Positions 37,824 to 51,508 of a DNA stretch of 64,000 nucleotides are shown here, in pieces. This DNA is from Edolisoma coerulescens. Taxonomy: Eukaryota > Chordata > Aves > Passeriformes > Campephagidae. A program made the translations under genes and the position numbers. The notes under the pieces are model-generated. The model saw only the letters and a list, made by a program, of their open reading frames with translations, did not search any database and was not told where the DNA came from. The stretch is taken from the NCBI GenBank assembly GCA_013397115.1, contig VWZW01005504.1:109141-173140 (forward strand), written 5' to 3'. Each line of letters opens with the position of its first letter. Within the stretch, counting starts at the first letter, position 1.

Positions 37824-40658
37824 TGAATGTTGATGAGATTTACCTGGCATTTCCTAGCTCACAATCTATGGGTGCTGTAACTACGAATATGAGTATCATT
37901 GTGGGAACCCAGAGTCATATGGTCAAATAGTCAAAAATGAACACAGTTTTGTCAGTGCTGCTAATGCTTTTCTGCAGGCCTCAAAACCATTTTTCAACCT
38001 TACACTGAAAAAAAAGAAGTTCTGATAATTTATGTTACCCAGATGTTTTAAAATTCAACAGCTTTCACTACCCATAAATTTAATAGCATTAAACACCTGC
38101 TGGCTCAGAGAAGCAGTTCTTGCCAAAAAGAAAAGCAGGAGCAGAGAGATACACTACTAATGTGTTCTCTTCCTTATTGTCAGAGCTAAGGCTCTGAGCT
38201 GGAGCCCAGCACAGCATTACCCCATGAAGAGAAAGTTTTTCTGCCTCTGTGCTTCGGAGTAAAGGACTCATAACAATTCTAGCCTGCCAAATAATTAAAA
38301 AAAAGAGTAGAAAAGAAAAGTAAGTTTGGAAAGTTTGGAAGGAGACTTGTCTTAGGCACTTGCTGAAACTCAAAAAAAGGTTGATTATTGAAAACTGTAG
38401 AGAAATCTATAACGAAACATCAAAGCCTGGGGGCTCTTGGCAGTGGGAAAGGAGAACAGGTCTGTGATAGTCAGTGGCACTTACATCAGCCTGGGAGCTG
38501 CACCTGGAACATCAGAGGAATATGACGGGTCTGACCACAACACACAGGTATCGTGGTGGTGCATAAGCTTCAAAGGACAGGTTTTAAAATCTGTGGAGAA
38601 ACTCATGTAGGGAAGGCTGAAGGGAAAAGGGAAATGCTTGAACAATTGAATGAGGTGGGAAGTCATTTAAGAGCAAAGCTTTGGAAGGAACACCAATGCA
38701 CTAAAAGCAGAGAAAACAATGAGCAGAAAGATTTAACAGGCTTGGCTGAATGTAGCATATAGAAGTTTTCAGTAATGTCCTTGCAAATATAATCTTCAGC
38801 ATAGTATCACTAGATTTACAAGGCTTTTATTTCTTTATTAATGAGCATGTGAATGGATTTTTATTTATAGAATAGTTGCTGAGAAGGAAGAGCATAAACA
38901 ATGATTCAGAGAGAAGTGAGTGTTACCAGATTGCTGTGGGTGAGTTGCTAATAAAGAAATGGAGGAGAAGGACTCTGCTGTCTGTGATGGACTTTGGAGG
39001 CTGGCAGTAGGGAAGTGGAGCACATTTTCAGAAAAATTTTTGCGGGTGTTCCTGTGGTATTTTGGAGGAACTGCCTAGCAATCAGGCCATGTTTGCAAGA
39101 TGGCATTAGTAAATAAATGGAATGGAAATGTTTAAAGTTGGAGGTCTGACAGAACAAGCAATCATCTTCTGTTTGACTTCTGTGAGACTGTAACAGTCAA
39201 AAAACTATGTGGTTCAGACACTGTGAGCAGCTTGGAGTGTGGACTATGAGCACCCCCTTGTCCCAGCAGACAGCAATGTATAGAGCCAAGTGACTGCTGG
39301 CTCATGCCTCAGTCCTTGCAGAAGGGCTGAACTGAAGCAGTGCTGCTTTTAGGAGCAGCTGATTGACAAATCAGTGAGAACCACACACTTCAAAACAAGT
39401 AATTTGTGCGAATTAATTTTTCAAATGTACCTTATGGTGGACCTGGGCTTGTATATGGTATCTCAGTTTGATTTGTGAGAAGGAATAGTCTTGAGGCTTT
39501 TGTTCAAGAAATATCTCCAGGTAGAAGCTATAATGATAATGTTTCACAAATAGGAGGCAGTTTATGTTCTGCTCTTGGAGCAAACCAAAAATGTACCTCT
39601 GACTCCAAAGGGAAATGTATTGTTAATGGAAAAATTGTCTTCATCCTCTCTTTCTATTTTAGACAGTCTTTTCTGCCAGTTTATCATGAACACATAAAGG
39701 TCTACTGCAGTATGTATTAGACTGAATAAAATTGAGAGAGCAGCAAGAGCTCCAGATGTTCATTAGTGGAGTGGCTATTGTAAAAGGCCACTGAGGAACT
39801 TCATCTGTTCTGTTCCCTCAAAGATTTCCAGTCATTAAATAATTTTCAAGGGACTCATATCAGCAGATTCTGTTGTGTTTTATAAAACCTTTCCTTTTGA
39901 ACACTGTGGGCTTAGTTCGCCACTGGCATCAGATAAAGAGTTTCATTGCAGTTGCCCCCACTTATGTCAGTGCTGAATTCAGCCCTCTGCACTTGTGCAT
40001 ACATACTGCAAAGGCCACTCAGGTGCAATGACAGATGGGGTCTTAAAACTTTATTGCCCTGTGTCTAGAAACATAAGTAATAGTCAGTTTTGCATTGCTC
40101 TAACATTTCTTTAAAGTAAATTGGATTTTTTGATTGTATTTCATTCTTACTTTTTAATAAAGTGTAGAAGGCACATTTACAGGGTTAGATTTTCAATTTA
40201 TATAAAGAAAGGCATTTTTTTCCTACAAACAAGGTGCATTTATGCCTGATATTGCACCGAGCTGCATCCTGCTACCTATTGTTGTGCCCTATGCTGTAGA
40301 GGAATGCCTTCTCTACCAAGAGAGAAACCCGATGTTCATCTTGTTCTGAATTTCAGAATAGCTTTAGTCATAGCTAAATAAGAGGCTGAACACTTATTTC
40401 TTTTGTTCCATTTTTTTTGTTCATTTGTGTGTGCCTGTCATCTTGATTGGGTGGGATGCTTAGAATGTTTTTTACCACCTTAAAAAGAGGAATGGTCCTC
40501 TGGGTCACCCAAAGACCCCTGCTTGTTCCCTTTTTCCAAGTCTGTTCCACTTTTTCTCCTGCACCGCCATCTGTTCTTTGCTTTAAAGTACTAACCTCGC
40601 CCTTATTTTTTGCATAATTTCTTACATTTTATTTGTAAAAAGCAAAGGTCTTTTTTTA

Positions 40659-40689
40659 CTGTAAGAAACTTAGGCACAGTTTCTTACAG
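40659..40689. repeat. Perfect inverted repeat, 12-bp arms, 7-nt loop
   Basis: Arms CTGTAAGAAACT (40659-40670) and AGTTTCTTACAG (40678-40689) are exact reverse complements separated by TAGGCAC. A partial third copy of the arm, TTTCTTACA, lies about 40 bases upstream (40618-40626). The stem is too short for a canonical microRNA precursor. Confidence 0.9.
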
Positions 40690-41024
40690 AGAACCAAGAT
40701 GTGCTCTGTAGTCTTGATCATCAGAGCATTTAATTTTAAGGATACGAATAATGACATTAACCTTAGTACCAAGCATATAAAGGTGGATTAGCTACTATGA
40801 AAGTTCAGTAACATTGGTAGTCGTTTTCTTTCCGTCTTCAAAATTGCCATTTTCTATTTAAAGTCAGTGAAGCTGATAGTTGTGAAGCCATGGCACAAAG
40901 GAGTTTGTCTTCCTAGTTGAATATGCAGTCTTCAAATACAGACTCTTCCAAAAATGGAAAGAATTTGAGTTTTATTCTCATTCTTTAAAAGCAATTGTTC
41001 AACAGTTTCTCAAAGCAACCTTAA

Positions 41025-41050
41025 ATATATATAAATATATATATATATAT
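41025..41050. repeat. (AT)n microsatellite
   Basis: Alternating AT interrupted once by an extra A, followed by a short GAGAGAGA run. Simple-sequence repeat. Confidence 0.9.
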
Positions 41051-43428
41051 GCAGAGAGAGATATCCCTAGAAAAAAATACAGCATTTTCACAACTTTTCA
41101 TGTCCAAATGAAGCAATGCTACATATTGTTAGAGCTGTTCCTAAATACTCTTTTCTAAAACAAAGATCAGCCAGGCAGTGAGAGGACAGAATGCTATTTT
41201 GGACTTCTATGCCTTCATGAAGGTCCCACCTCTTACTGGCTTATAACTGAACAAAATACCACAAAACCATCCTGCCTCTGCTTTTTAATAAAAAGACACC
41301 CAGTTTCCTACAAGATTGTTTTTTAGGAATTAAGCATGATTCTTTCTAATGTTTGATTCAGAATGGTGTTCAACACAGTCTAAAACTTGATCTTCTGTTG
41401 CAAAAACCCGAACTGTTACTTTTTTTGTTCATTGTGTAAAAAATATGTGGTACAGAGGGCACAACCTTTCCTCAGTCTTTGTTATCACAGGTGATGACAC
41501 TGCCGTTTGGGGCCGAATTCAGTCCTTGATTACAATGAGAGATGGGAGAATGTGCCTTTAGGGAGAAAAGGGTTTTGGATCTCTCAAAAGTTTTTGATTA
41601 GGCTTCTCTTTCATTGAGTGTATTAAACCCCAAGACTTTTCAGCTAAGACAGGAAGCCAGACAAAATACTTTGAGCCATATCCTTACATGATTTGACTCA
41701 AAACAATTGTACTGAAGTATATTTGTGTTGGTAGAAGACTCAGCCATACAAGTGCCATTCCTGAAAAGTTCCTAGATCCCTCAGGGCGAATCAATTCCAT
41801 ACTTCTCACAGTATAGAGAAATTACAGTCTCACAACAAAATGTATACCTATGAATGTATGGACATGAAGCTTAATCAATAACTGCATTATTGTAAATAAT
41901 TTTCTAATTGGGTATATACATTTATGCTTATAAATAGATGGGAGCTCCATGGAACTGCTCCCTGGTTTCAAGACTTGTGGCACCAAAATATAATTTAATG
42001 CTAAGTAGAATTCTCAAATTAGTTGTCACTTTTATACTTTTGCTTGCCTCAGTTTGCAACCTAAAAAATATGGATTATTTGCACTTAACCCAATACTAAG
42101 CCCATTTAATCTAGGCCCATTGTTAAGCTTTTGGGCAGTGCCAGCTGCAAATGGAATCCAAAGCCTCAGGTTAACTGTTTTCTCTGTGCAGTTCCTGGCA
42201 AAAGAAGGGCTCATACAAAGGGCAGAATAATAGCAAAAGGAGGGAGAACTGCAGCTAACTGGGACAAAATTCTCAGTGTAGGATTGGTTTTAACTCCTAT
42301 CCCTTCTCAGAGCCGAGCTATCGGTGTTGTCTCCCCAGGACCCATGGACTGGCACGCTTTCCTGAGGGCAGGTGCCCATAAGAGTTTCTTTTAAAGGGCT
42401 GAGCTGGGTTAACTTACATAGAGCATTGCCAGCAGGTAAAATGAACCTTTCGTAAATTAGTGTTGTGATTAAAGTACTCGTCCAGGTGCAAAGGCTCTGT
42501 AATCTACTATTCCCAAAGGAGGTCTGAAAGCACATCTCCCATGTGAATACCTTAAATCCCAGGCTGTGAGGGAGCAACAGCTTGACCATTTCAGTGGAGG
42601 AGTGTCACTGGACAGCAAACAGCAACTGGACAAAAATCAGGGGTCTGGCTCACAGATAATATCTTATGAGATATATGCTTTTTTATCTTGCATGCTTTGT
42701 TTGCCAAACTGTAAATGGTTCTCCTGTTCTTGATATCTGTTCTCAGAGCTGCTCATGTACATTGCATTAAACTACAAGCAAATTAATACCAAAAATTTTG
42801 AGAGTGACACACACCTTGTTTCAGTGACTCCCCCGGGGGAAAATCTGGCAGGTCTCTTCAGAGTTTGAGGACACTGATAATCATCACTGACTTCAGAGGA
42901 AACCGTGGTCCCATTTCAGTTTCAGAACCAGAGAACCATGTTTCATGTTGCCACAGTAAAGGTACAATATTTGGAAGAATGCTTGGTCTTAGGAGATGAT
43001 GGTACTTAGTCCTTCCTCGAAGATTGGCAGGGTCTCCAAATAAAAGGATTTGGAATAAGCAAGAGAAAGTTAGAGTATTTCTGGGCTTGGTATCCCTAAG
43101 TAAAGGTCCTTGCCTTTTGAGCTAAAGCCAAAACTTTAATGGCAGAAACCTGGAGAGATCACACGCACTTTTGTCCAGTCCACAGGATCTGTGAAGCTGA
43201 CTAAGTGAACATTTAGAAAGAATTATTTTTCCTTTTTTTGATCATCTTGTTTGTCTGGTTGATTTATCCTCCTGTCCTCCTTACACTGTCTACACTTTAA
43301 TCTGTTTCTGGTTTATGGGAACTATAAAAAGTCTTTTACACTGAGAGATTTACTTTATTTGAATGCAAATTAAAACTATTATCTTTCAGTTACAGGCCAA
43401 AGATTGCAAAATAATGCTTGTTTATATC

Positions 43429-43429
43429 N
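43429..43429. other. Ambiguous base N
   Basis: The only non-ACGT symbol in the window. A single N is more likely an unresolved base or polished conflict than a scaffold gap. Confidence 0.95.
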
Positions 43430-45970
43430 AATTGTTCAGTTAAAGTAGAAATGTACAGTTAATTTTTGCCAATCATTTATATGTTTTGTATGCTAATTTG
43501 CTGAAGTAGATAACAGGACATAGAGGAGTTAGATTAGAGTGATATGAAGCTACAATATACTTTGCTGCTGCTGACTCTATATAAACAGTCTTAGGCTCAA
43601 CCTCCTCATGGTGGTTCCACTGAAACCAAAGAAGCCATGGCAGTCTATGTCTGGTTCATATTTTTAAAGTTAGTGCTTATGAAAGGTGAAATGGAATTCA
43701 CAGAAGGTCGACAAAGAGAGGGAGAAGGGGAAGAACTCATTACCTTTAGACAAATATGTTAACACAAATGATATTTTGAAGCTAGATTAGGAAATAAAAT
43801 GTATTTCCCACACACTGACCCTGCTCTCTCTGTCTATGAGAAACTGTGGGTAGCACAATCAGGACCTTCTGCAGGGCAGAGAATCAAATGACCCAGCAGC
43901 TGGGTATGCAGTGTGCTCGTGTAAAGGGAGTGTATGTTCATTCACACATTCAGAAATTAATGGAGGCTCAAGGCCATACCAGTAACTCTGGCTTGATTTA
44001 ATTCATAAAGACTGATCAGACCAATCAGTGATGGAAGAAAAGACATTCTTAAAGGTCAGACACCTCCAAATCACATCCCTTTTCTGTTTTACCAGTATTG
44101 TTATTAGCTGACATGGAACATTTCTGCAGCTGTGAGAGCAGCTCACTTTAAGCAGTGAAAGCCACTTTTGATTGCCAGCATTCTGGTTGTGGGTTTGGTG
44201 TTGTCTGCTTGCCAAGAGAGCAGTTAGATCAGCTGAGGAAGGAAAAATTATCACACTGATAACTGATAACACAACCAATATCCACTGCCTTATGTCTAAG
44301 AGATTTTGCTTCAGCTGAAATTCTTCATTTCTATTAAAGAATTAAAGTGTGACATTTCGTAATCCTGATATCCCTTCAGAAATTGGAGAAAAAAACCACT
44401 ACTGGTTTCTTTTCAAAAACTCTCAGTGGGTTGTCACAACATGAAGCCGGGGATCTTCAGTTAGCAGAGAACATGACAGTTTCTCCAACGTGAAAATCAG
44501 TTCGTGGTTTTGTCTGCATTTGGTAAATTCATTTGTGGGACATTAAAGTCATTGCTGAAGAACACAAATCAAAATCTTTGGAAAGAACAGTGAAATTTCA
44601 GTCTCTGGTTTTCTTTTCTCCTGGTCCCAACCTGTTTTTCTTAAGTCAATAACAAATATTTAAAGTATGTACAATTTTCCTTTGCAGAAAAAAAGCAATG
44701 AAAGCATAAAGCAGTTGTAGTTTCTCAGTGCCTCTTGCAAGACAGGGAAATCTCTTTCAGGTAATTATTTTTTTCTTGTTGGAAGTTTTTTTGCTAAAAA
44801 AAAAGTTTTCATAACCAAAATTTACAGGAAAAGAAAGGTCAGTCTCACTGACAGTTTTAGGGAATTCTAGCAAGAAATTCAAACTTTCACTTGGAAATAA
44901 TTTGTGTAGATTTAAAATGTGTCTTAACTAAATTATTTGAAGATTAAAACACCTGAATTTATATTCAGTAGAAGTGTTGATCCTGGATTAATAAAAAATA
45001 TTACTATTTGGAAGGAATCCTCTGCATGTGAACCGATTTACTCTCTGAAAAAAAAAAATCTAGGATGTATCCTGTAAAATTTCTCTCAAAAGAACTGAAG
45101 TTTGTAGACTGTTTCTGCTGGAGCTTTTCTTGATCACTGCTTTATACAAACGGACTTGATTCCTAAATAACTTGAATAGACAGGAAGGGGACCAGGGAAT
45201 ACAGATACAATCTTTAAATATTGTTTCTGCTAGTGCTATAAGAAGTGGCTTGGTTAATTTTGACTGATATACTTCTATGCTCTGTTTTGAAATACTTTAA
45301 TTTGAAGCTTGAACTGTGAAATAACAGGGCCAGAGGATTTTCCCTTTTGGTTTTTACTGCTTCCAAAATTAAGTTGTAAGGGTAAAGATCTTAAAATCTG
45401 GCGCCAGTGTGTGGCTTTACTAATAGTATCTATGTGATTGTGTCATTCCTGAGAAAGGCATGTTTCAAATAAAAAGGAAATGTCAACCTTGAGTATTTTT
45501 TATTAAATCTCTTTTCTTCTTCTCTTCAAGTTCAGCTTAAGCTGACCACTTCCTTTGTCTGGTTTATTTTTATTAGAAATGAGCAGATTCATTAACTGTG
45601 CAACTTGGTGGTCGGGCAGTGACTGGATATGTCCAATAATGGGTAATAGCTGTATTTTTCATTGGGAGACCAGTGTTTGCTTTGGAGATCGCCTGGGGAA
45701 CAGATGTAATCTGAGACGGCACCATGTTTACCTCTTGTTTCACTGATATGCTGAGCATGTTTGAAACCAGTGAGAAAGAAAAACAAACATTTCAGAAGAG
45801 AGTACCTGCAAGCACTCACTGCACCCCAGAGTGTGTCTGTGGGCTCCAGCCAGAAACTGCAGTAGCAGGGCGGCACACATGCACGTGAAATGCAAGCACG
45901 CACAGGCACATGTATCTATGGATTTCATGGTACGTTCATGCCCCGAGCCTGCCCTTCCAGCTGATCGCAT

Positions 45971-46170
45971 GAGTCACTTTTTTGCTGTGAGGGTGACCAA
46001 GCACTGGCACAGGTTGCCCAGAGAGGCTTTGTGCTTGGCGGTACTCAAAAGCAATTTGGACATGGTCCTGGGGAGCCAGCTCCAGATGGCCCTGCTTGAG
46101 CAAGTGGCTTGGACTATGTGACCTCCAGAGGTCCCTTCCAACCTCAGCCAATCTGTGATTCTGTGATTTT
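45971..46170 (+). mobile_element. CR1 LINE 3' fragment, about 200 bp
   Basis: It opens with TTTTGCTGTGAGGGTGACCA and AGCACTGGCACAGGTTGCCC, a standard avian CR1 3' segment. It continues through GAGCAAGTGGCTTGG (family: GAGCAGGGGGTTGG), then GAGGTCCCTTCCAACCTCAG and the terminal ATTCTGTG octamers. 5'-truncated, 3' untranslated region only. A deletion relative to the family pattern follows GAGAGGCTTTGTG. Frames on either strand here (45831-46121, 45936-46151) are repeat by-products. Confidence 0.93.
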
Positions 46171-49100
46171 ATGTGTGCCTAAGCCATTCGATGAACTGCT
46201 TGTCTACTGATGCAAGTCAGCACCAAAGCTACTGATCAATGTCTTTCTGCTCATCAGAAAACTTTCTTGATTTGCAAAGTTTCAAGAAATGGGTTTAATT
46301 TTATTTCTTTTTGCTTCTGTTTGTGCCATATTTCTTGTCTTTCCAGCAGTTTCCACTTTCTATGTGGATATTATTGATAATCAAGGTAATTTTAATTAGT
46401 AGTTACATAAGTAACTCAGAAAACAATCTGAGAAACATGAACAGAAGTATTCCAGTACCATACACAATATTGAAATAATAAGATTCTTGTCTCCTCATGG
46501 TGTTTTCAGCATTATTTTCCCTGTCAAAATGACTAAATTTCAGATTGCAGTTTGTATGTATGCAACAAGGTAAAGGAGGGAGTGGAACAAACAACTGTTC
46601 ATATTGCCCATTTCCCAAAGCTGTCGTGTTACTCTTTAATTGTTTCTTTTGCCAAGCACTCTTCCTGTGGCAGTAGAATAAAACATTTATCCAATTTTGC
46701 ACAGTTGCCAACATATGTACTCCAGTTCAGTCTTACTTGGTAGAAATTGCTGTGGACATACGCTCTGGGAGGCATTGCCCACTTCTGTGGGTTACTCTAT
46801 GGCTCCCAATGAATATTCAGTGGCCAGTGTGTTTCTTTGGCATGGTTCTAGCAGGCACTGGTCTTATTTAACGAGTCGTGGATGGAGTGGGAAGAAGTGA
46901 CTTGTCACTAGGGCTGTTCAAAGTCTACAGGGTTGGTTTGTGTAATGGCTTGTGAAATGAAACTCTCAATGTGCTTTCAGTAATTGGTAACAAGCTACAT
47001 TTTCCAGGAGGTAAACTCTTCACAACAGTATCAGTTTCTACTTCTGCAAGGGAGAGTGGGGGCAGGGAAAGGAGAAAGGCCAGGTCTAGGGACAGACTGA
47101 ATCATCCTCGATTGCAGACAGGTAAAGAAAACTCTGTGAAAGACCAGCCTGTCACTGATCCCCCTGTGGCACTCTGTATGTGTTTTTAGATTGTCCCCAG
47201 GAACAGAGATCCCCAGCTGGGCAGGAGATAGCTGGGGGCTTTCCTGAGCAAACAGAAGCTTTCACTGAATAAACACCATGTCACTGTCACGGTAGTTGGC
47301 AGATTTTGAGGCTGCTCTGCAATAAATCTAGTGTGTACTGCATTCAGGTGGAGAGCAGGTTGCAAACTTAAGCCTTTAAACTGGCATTTCCTGCTAGTGG
47401 GATCTGGGTTTGCTGTAGGAATTGTGCTCTACTGGATGCTGGAGTGGCTCTCTTGTGGCAAAATCTCTGCCACTAAGGAGCTGGATACACCTGTGTTAGT
47501 GTCCAGTGGCAAGCCCCCTCCTTTCTTGCCATTTTTTTACTGTTAAAAAAAGCTGTGATTGGGCGAAAAAGGGATACTGTGAGTCAAGGTGCTTCTTAGG
47601 AACTTTTTCAGGGCTGATGCTTTTAGATTGGCCAATTTCCCAGAAACAACATGAGGATTCAGGCTGAACCACCAGATGGAGGAGGAGAGAGGTGGGAGAG
47701 GAAAAATGGTTCTGTAGTGGGGACATTATTCTCACTATAGGAAACAAAGATACGATCTAATTACAAACACAGTGCACTTGTATAGCTGTCTACCCTGTCT
47801 GCCTAGAGTGGGAGAAACACTTCTCTGCTTAAAAGGCAAGGAAACAGAGTTCCTCCTGTCATGTTCAGTGACAGAGCCGATGTCAAGTGCCATAGTTTTC
47901 ACTAGCTGGGTCTATTCCATTGTGTTACAGGCTCCAGGGATGTGCTCCTGAGTGACCCATTTTCTAGCTAGTAATATTGCATTGATGTCTGTAATATCTT
48001 GGTCTTTTGGCAGGAAGTCAGGAGCTGGCAGGTAGGGCTCCCACCTGACTTCCCAGCTGGTGACTCCACTATTGCCTGCAGTTTTGTCAACGGGGAGAGG
48101 TTCTGGACTGGCAATGAAGAGGGAGAGTTGTTTAAAAGAGGAAAGGGAGGTGGTCAAAAGAGACAAGGGCCTGGCAGAGGCATTGGTGTTACCAGTCATG
48201 TTGTTTTGAGGAAGACTTTGCCCATATTGGCACAGATAGCTTTACTCATGCAATCTGTCACAAAAAGACATGACAATTTTTAAAAAGTTCCTCCAAAGAA
48301 TGGTATGGTCATCCATGCTTGGCCTCATCAGTTGTGTAAGCAGTATGTGACAGGTATAAACTCAAGGTTAATACTTCACAGTAACTCAGGTATGCTTGGG
48401 TACAAAAAAGAGCAGAGCCTTTCCTGGGTCCAAGTCATGTCAGCTTGAAGTGAACACTTCAAGAGTGCACAGCACTATGACATATTGATTGCTGTCTTTC
48501 CTTTTTTCACTCTTCTGGAACCCCACATGTCCCAGACTCACAGTGTGTTGCCACAGAGATGGCTACCAGTGGTGTAAGAAGCAGCACTCCTCTGGGTACC
48601 ACCTAAGTGGTCCTGGGATGAGCTTATGGTAAAGGTGCCTCTCTGGAGGTGCTGCAAGTGTTAAATCAGCACCAAGCTCAAGGGGGTGAGCACTGAGCGC
48701 ACAAGCTAAGCACTGAAGAAGTATCTAATGCATGGCATTCCTGACTGGAGTGTCTTCATTAGCCTTAAAAGCAAATCAACATACTCCATATTATCATGGC
48801 AAACGATGGGAAAGCATGGAGAGCTTTGGGAGTGTGTCTGCTAGACTAGCAGTGAACAAGCAATTCCTAGATAGTATGATGCATTACACATATTCTTGTC
48901 TTTTCATCATCTTCTGCTGTTCAAATTACTTGGGAAAAGTTTTACAGGAAAGATGTTGTGGATTACTTTCCTGTGTCACGGTAGGTACTCTTTCATACCT
49001 TCAGTCTGTGTGACTGCAGACTGCTGAGTAATGAGATTCCTCTTCCCATTTCTTTAAAGATGGATGTTAAAGGCAATGTTCAGATAAAGGTTTTATTCTG

Positions 49101-51050
49101 AAATCATCTGAATATCTGAATTCCTCTGTCAATTCTGTTACTCTTGGGACTTCTTATGGAGCACAGTGTAGGCTCTTGAGGCTTGCTGGTATCTAGATGC
49201 TGTTTAATAATTTTGTAGCTTGTCTTTTCTAAGAAGACTTTCAAGACAAGGAATGTTGAATCGCTTTGTGTTTTTGAATATGAAATCATCGTCACATTTA
49301 TGTTTGGAAACAACAGCTGAAACAATTTCAGAAAAAAAAAGACTGAGATGAAACAGAGTCCAGGTGATGACTGTAATAACTATGATATTTGAATAAATGC
49401 ACAGTACATCACACTATTAAATAGCAAATGTGCTTTTTTACAGCTAAATTTTTGTCGGTTTCAAATTAAAAGCAAGGCTAGATTTCTGGCCTGACTTACA
49501 CCCCGTGTGATTTCATTAAATGCGGAATGATCCCGTGGCATGTAACTTGGCAGTGAAGTTAGTTTTCAGTATGTGGTTTTATAGTTCAGGTGCAAAATAC
49601 TGCTCTGGCTCACTTGTATCTAAAAGTTATTACGCCTTGGACTGTACTTCTTTTCTTTGTTTCAAAATTTAGCAGATCAGCTGAACTGCTAATTTTCTCA
49701 ATTCCCCTCTGCTCCTTCTCCTTAATTCTTCCTTTACTGGAAACAGGCTTATTAAAAAAAATACCGATTGTTCAGCCAGAATGAAGGCTAAGGTCAGTTG
49801 AAAATTTTAGAATATTAAATCAGACAAATGAATCATATTTAAAAATTGGCTACTTGACCATATCTGACCAGCCTTCTTTTTCTAATGTGCAGATCAGTAA
49901 TAAGAATGCAGTAGCTACCATTTATGCAATGATAGTAGGAAGGCAAGAGAAAGCAAATTATTTTCTTTTTGTTTTTCTTTCTCTGTGCAAAACACAGTGA
50001 CAAAATACTCTAAGTAAAACTGATAAATTTTCTGTCTCCGCAGGTATGCTATAATTAGGAAATGTATTTTCTGAGTGAATTTCTTGGTGCCTAACAAAAC
50101 GCACCTAGCAGTAAATTCTTATGCATGAGAATGTTTTGTTCAAAAGCATCATCACTGCACTTCCGACACACATTGAATCAAGTAATGCTAGACCTGCAGT
50201 GTAGCTCAGTGTAACAGGTTATTTTGTGTTGTTATACTATTCATTATAAAGATTGTTCTTGCCTGTGATATTTGAAGTCAGGAGAGCCTTCAAAAGCTCT
50301 CACTGTGCTAGGAATGATTCTCTATTTGCTCTCCTTTTGTGTTTCTCTAAAAGGTTGCTGACACATTACTAAAAAAAATATGCCTACCTTGTACATCTCT
50401 TGCAGCATGTGAATGCTTAGCAGTCAGTGTGTTTTCATTTCGTTTTTAAATACCAGGTGACGTCAATTAGCTTTCTGGCCTAACAATCTGCAAAATATAA
50501 CTTTAAGCTTAGCTAAACAATTTTCTGAAGAAATTTTTGTAGCCCTGTGTGCAGAATTAGAACCTGTTGGATTTCAAAATTCTGTCTGAGGGGAAAGGCT
50601 GAACAGGTGAGCAGTGCAGTGCAGATTGTGACCTGACTGTTATGTTGGACTCTTCAAACCAGTATAGCAACATGGAAGAAATACCTGTCAAAAATGGTTA
50701 ATCACTTGCCCATGTAATGATTTCAATGCTGCTTTCCAGGACTTGGTCCCTCTACAGCTGAAGTCTTTGGGAATGTTTTTTGGTTTTTACAGGGAGATCA
50801 GGATGGTAAAATAAAGCCTTAGGATAAGCAGCTTTCTTTGACCTCTAAGAAGGTCCAGAAGTATTGGATTCACTTGTGGGTTGTTATGCAGAAGGAAAGA
50901 ACATCTGGAGGCCCGAGAAGGTCCTCAAGCAGATGGCCTCATTGAGACCACCTCAAATTGTCTGACTATGCTGCCAATGGCAGAAAATCCCCTTTCTTAT
51001 GGGATTTCCAGTACTTTGGGCTTCTAGTTAAATTGGAAGTATTGCGTGCT
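46171..51050. other. Unique DNA, no gene seen
   Basis: Frames of at most 103 codons (46403-46714 antisense), none with a domain. A GC-richer patch at 46970-48280 has frames on both strands with low-complexity charged residues but nothing recognisable. A CpG-bearing non-repetitive patch lies near 49480-49560. No RNA gene recognised. Confidence 0.55.
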
Positions 51051-51108
51051 TGCCCTCTCTGAGCCTGCCATTCTGTTTTCCATCTGCATGTAAGAAAGAT
51101 GGGATATA
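51051..51108 (+). mobile_element. Possible MIR SINE relic
   Basis: The stretch CCCTCTCTGAGCCTGCC, TTTTCCATCTGCATGTAAG and AAAGATGGGATA follows the order of the MIR core (CTCTCTGAGCCTCAGTTTCC then TCATCTGTAAAATGGGGATA). MIR copies are ancient and shared across amniotes, so a short degraded match in a bird is credible. The match is short and partial, and chance is not excluded. Confidence 0.35.
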
Positions 51109-51388
51109 TAAAAGGAAGCAATATGAGGCCCACTCTTCAGTGCTTTCAAGTTTGATATTTGGTTTGTGCTGGCTCTACTAAGGTAAATTTTTGTTTGAAG
51201 CTTTTTCTACAGCTGGGCTCTTTACACCACCACCGTTCCTCTCTGTCTCCTTAAGCCTTCACACCTCTAAGCCTTCTGCTAAATAGGGATGAAATGGGCC
51301 AACACCTGACAGTAACTACAGTGTGATATCATTAATTTCCTTAAGAAGCCAGGATTAACTTGTGAAACTTTTCAATAGCCATAATTAG

Positions 51389-51462
51389 TATACATATATA
51401 TGTATAAATATATAAATAAATATATATATATGTTATTTTATATATATATATATGTTATTTTA
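51389..51462. repeat. AT-rich tandem repeat with about 21-bp duplication
   Basis: A (TA)n tract in which the unit (TA)n-TGTTATTTTA occurs twice in tandem: 51421-51440 (20 bp) and 51441-51462 (22 bp, one extra TA). This indicates a local duplication followed by microsatellite slippage. Confidence 0.85.
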
Positions 51463-51508
51463 GCTGAATTAGTTTCCGTATGTGCTGTTACAAGATAATG
51501 AATGAAGT

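Larger units (their letters stand above)
33981..45970. other. Unique AT-rich DNA, no firm gene seen
   Basis: About 12 kb with no recognised retroposon. It contains a TA/TG microsatellite, an AT microsatellite, a 12-bp-arm hairpin, a coding-like stretch at 37671-37823 (all given separately), and a 12-bp palindrome TCCCCCGGGGGA at 42829-42840. Other frames are at most 107 codons with no domains. Confidence 0.55.

Noticed and set aside
47835..47890. AGGAAACAGAG...CAGTGACAGAGCC resembling antisense MIR
   Set aside because: Only two short blocks match, with unmatched sequence between them.
50640..50680. TTGGACT...CCAGTATAGCAA resembling an old CR1 3' end
   Set aside because: Too short, and it needs a large internal deletion to align; chance is likely.
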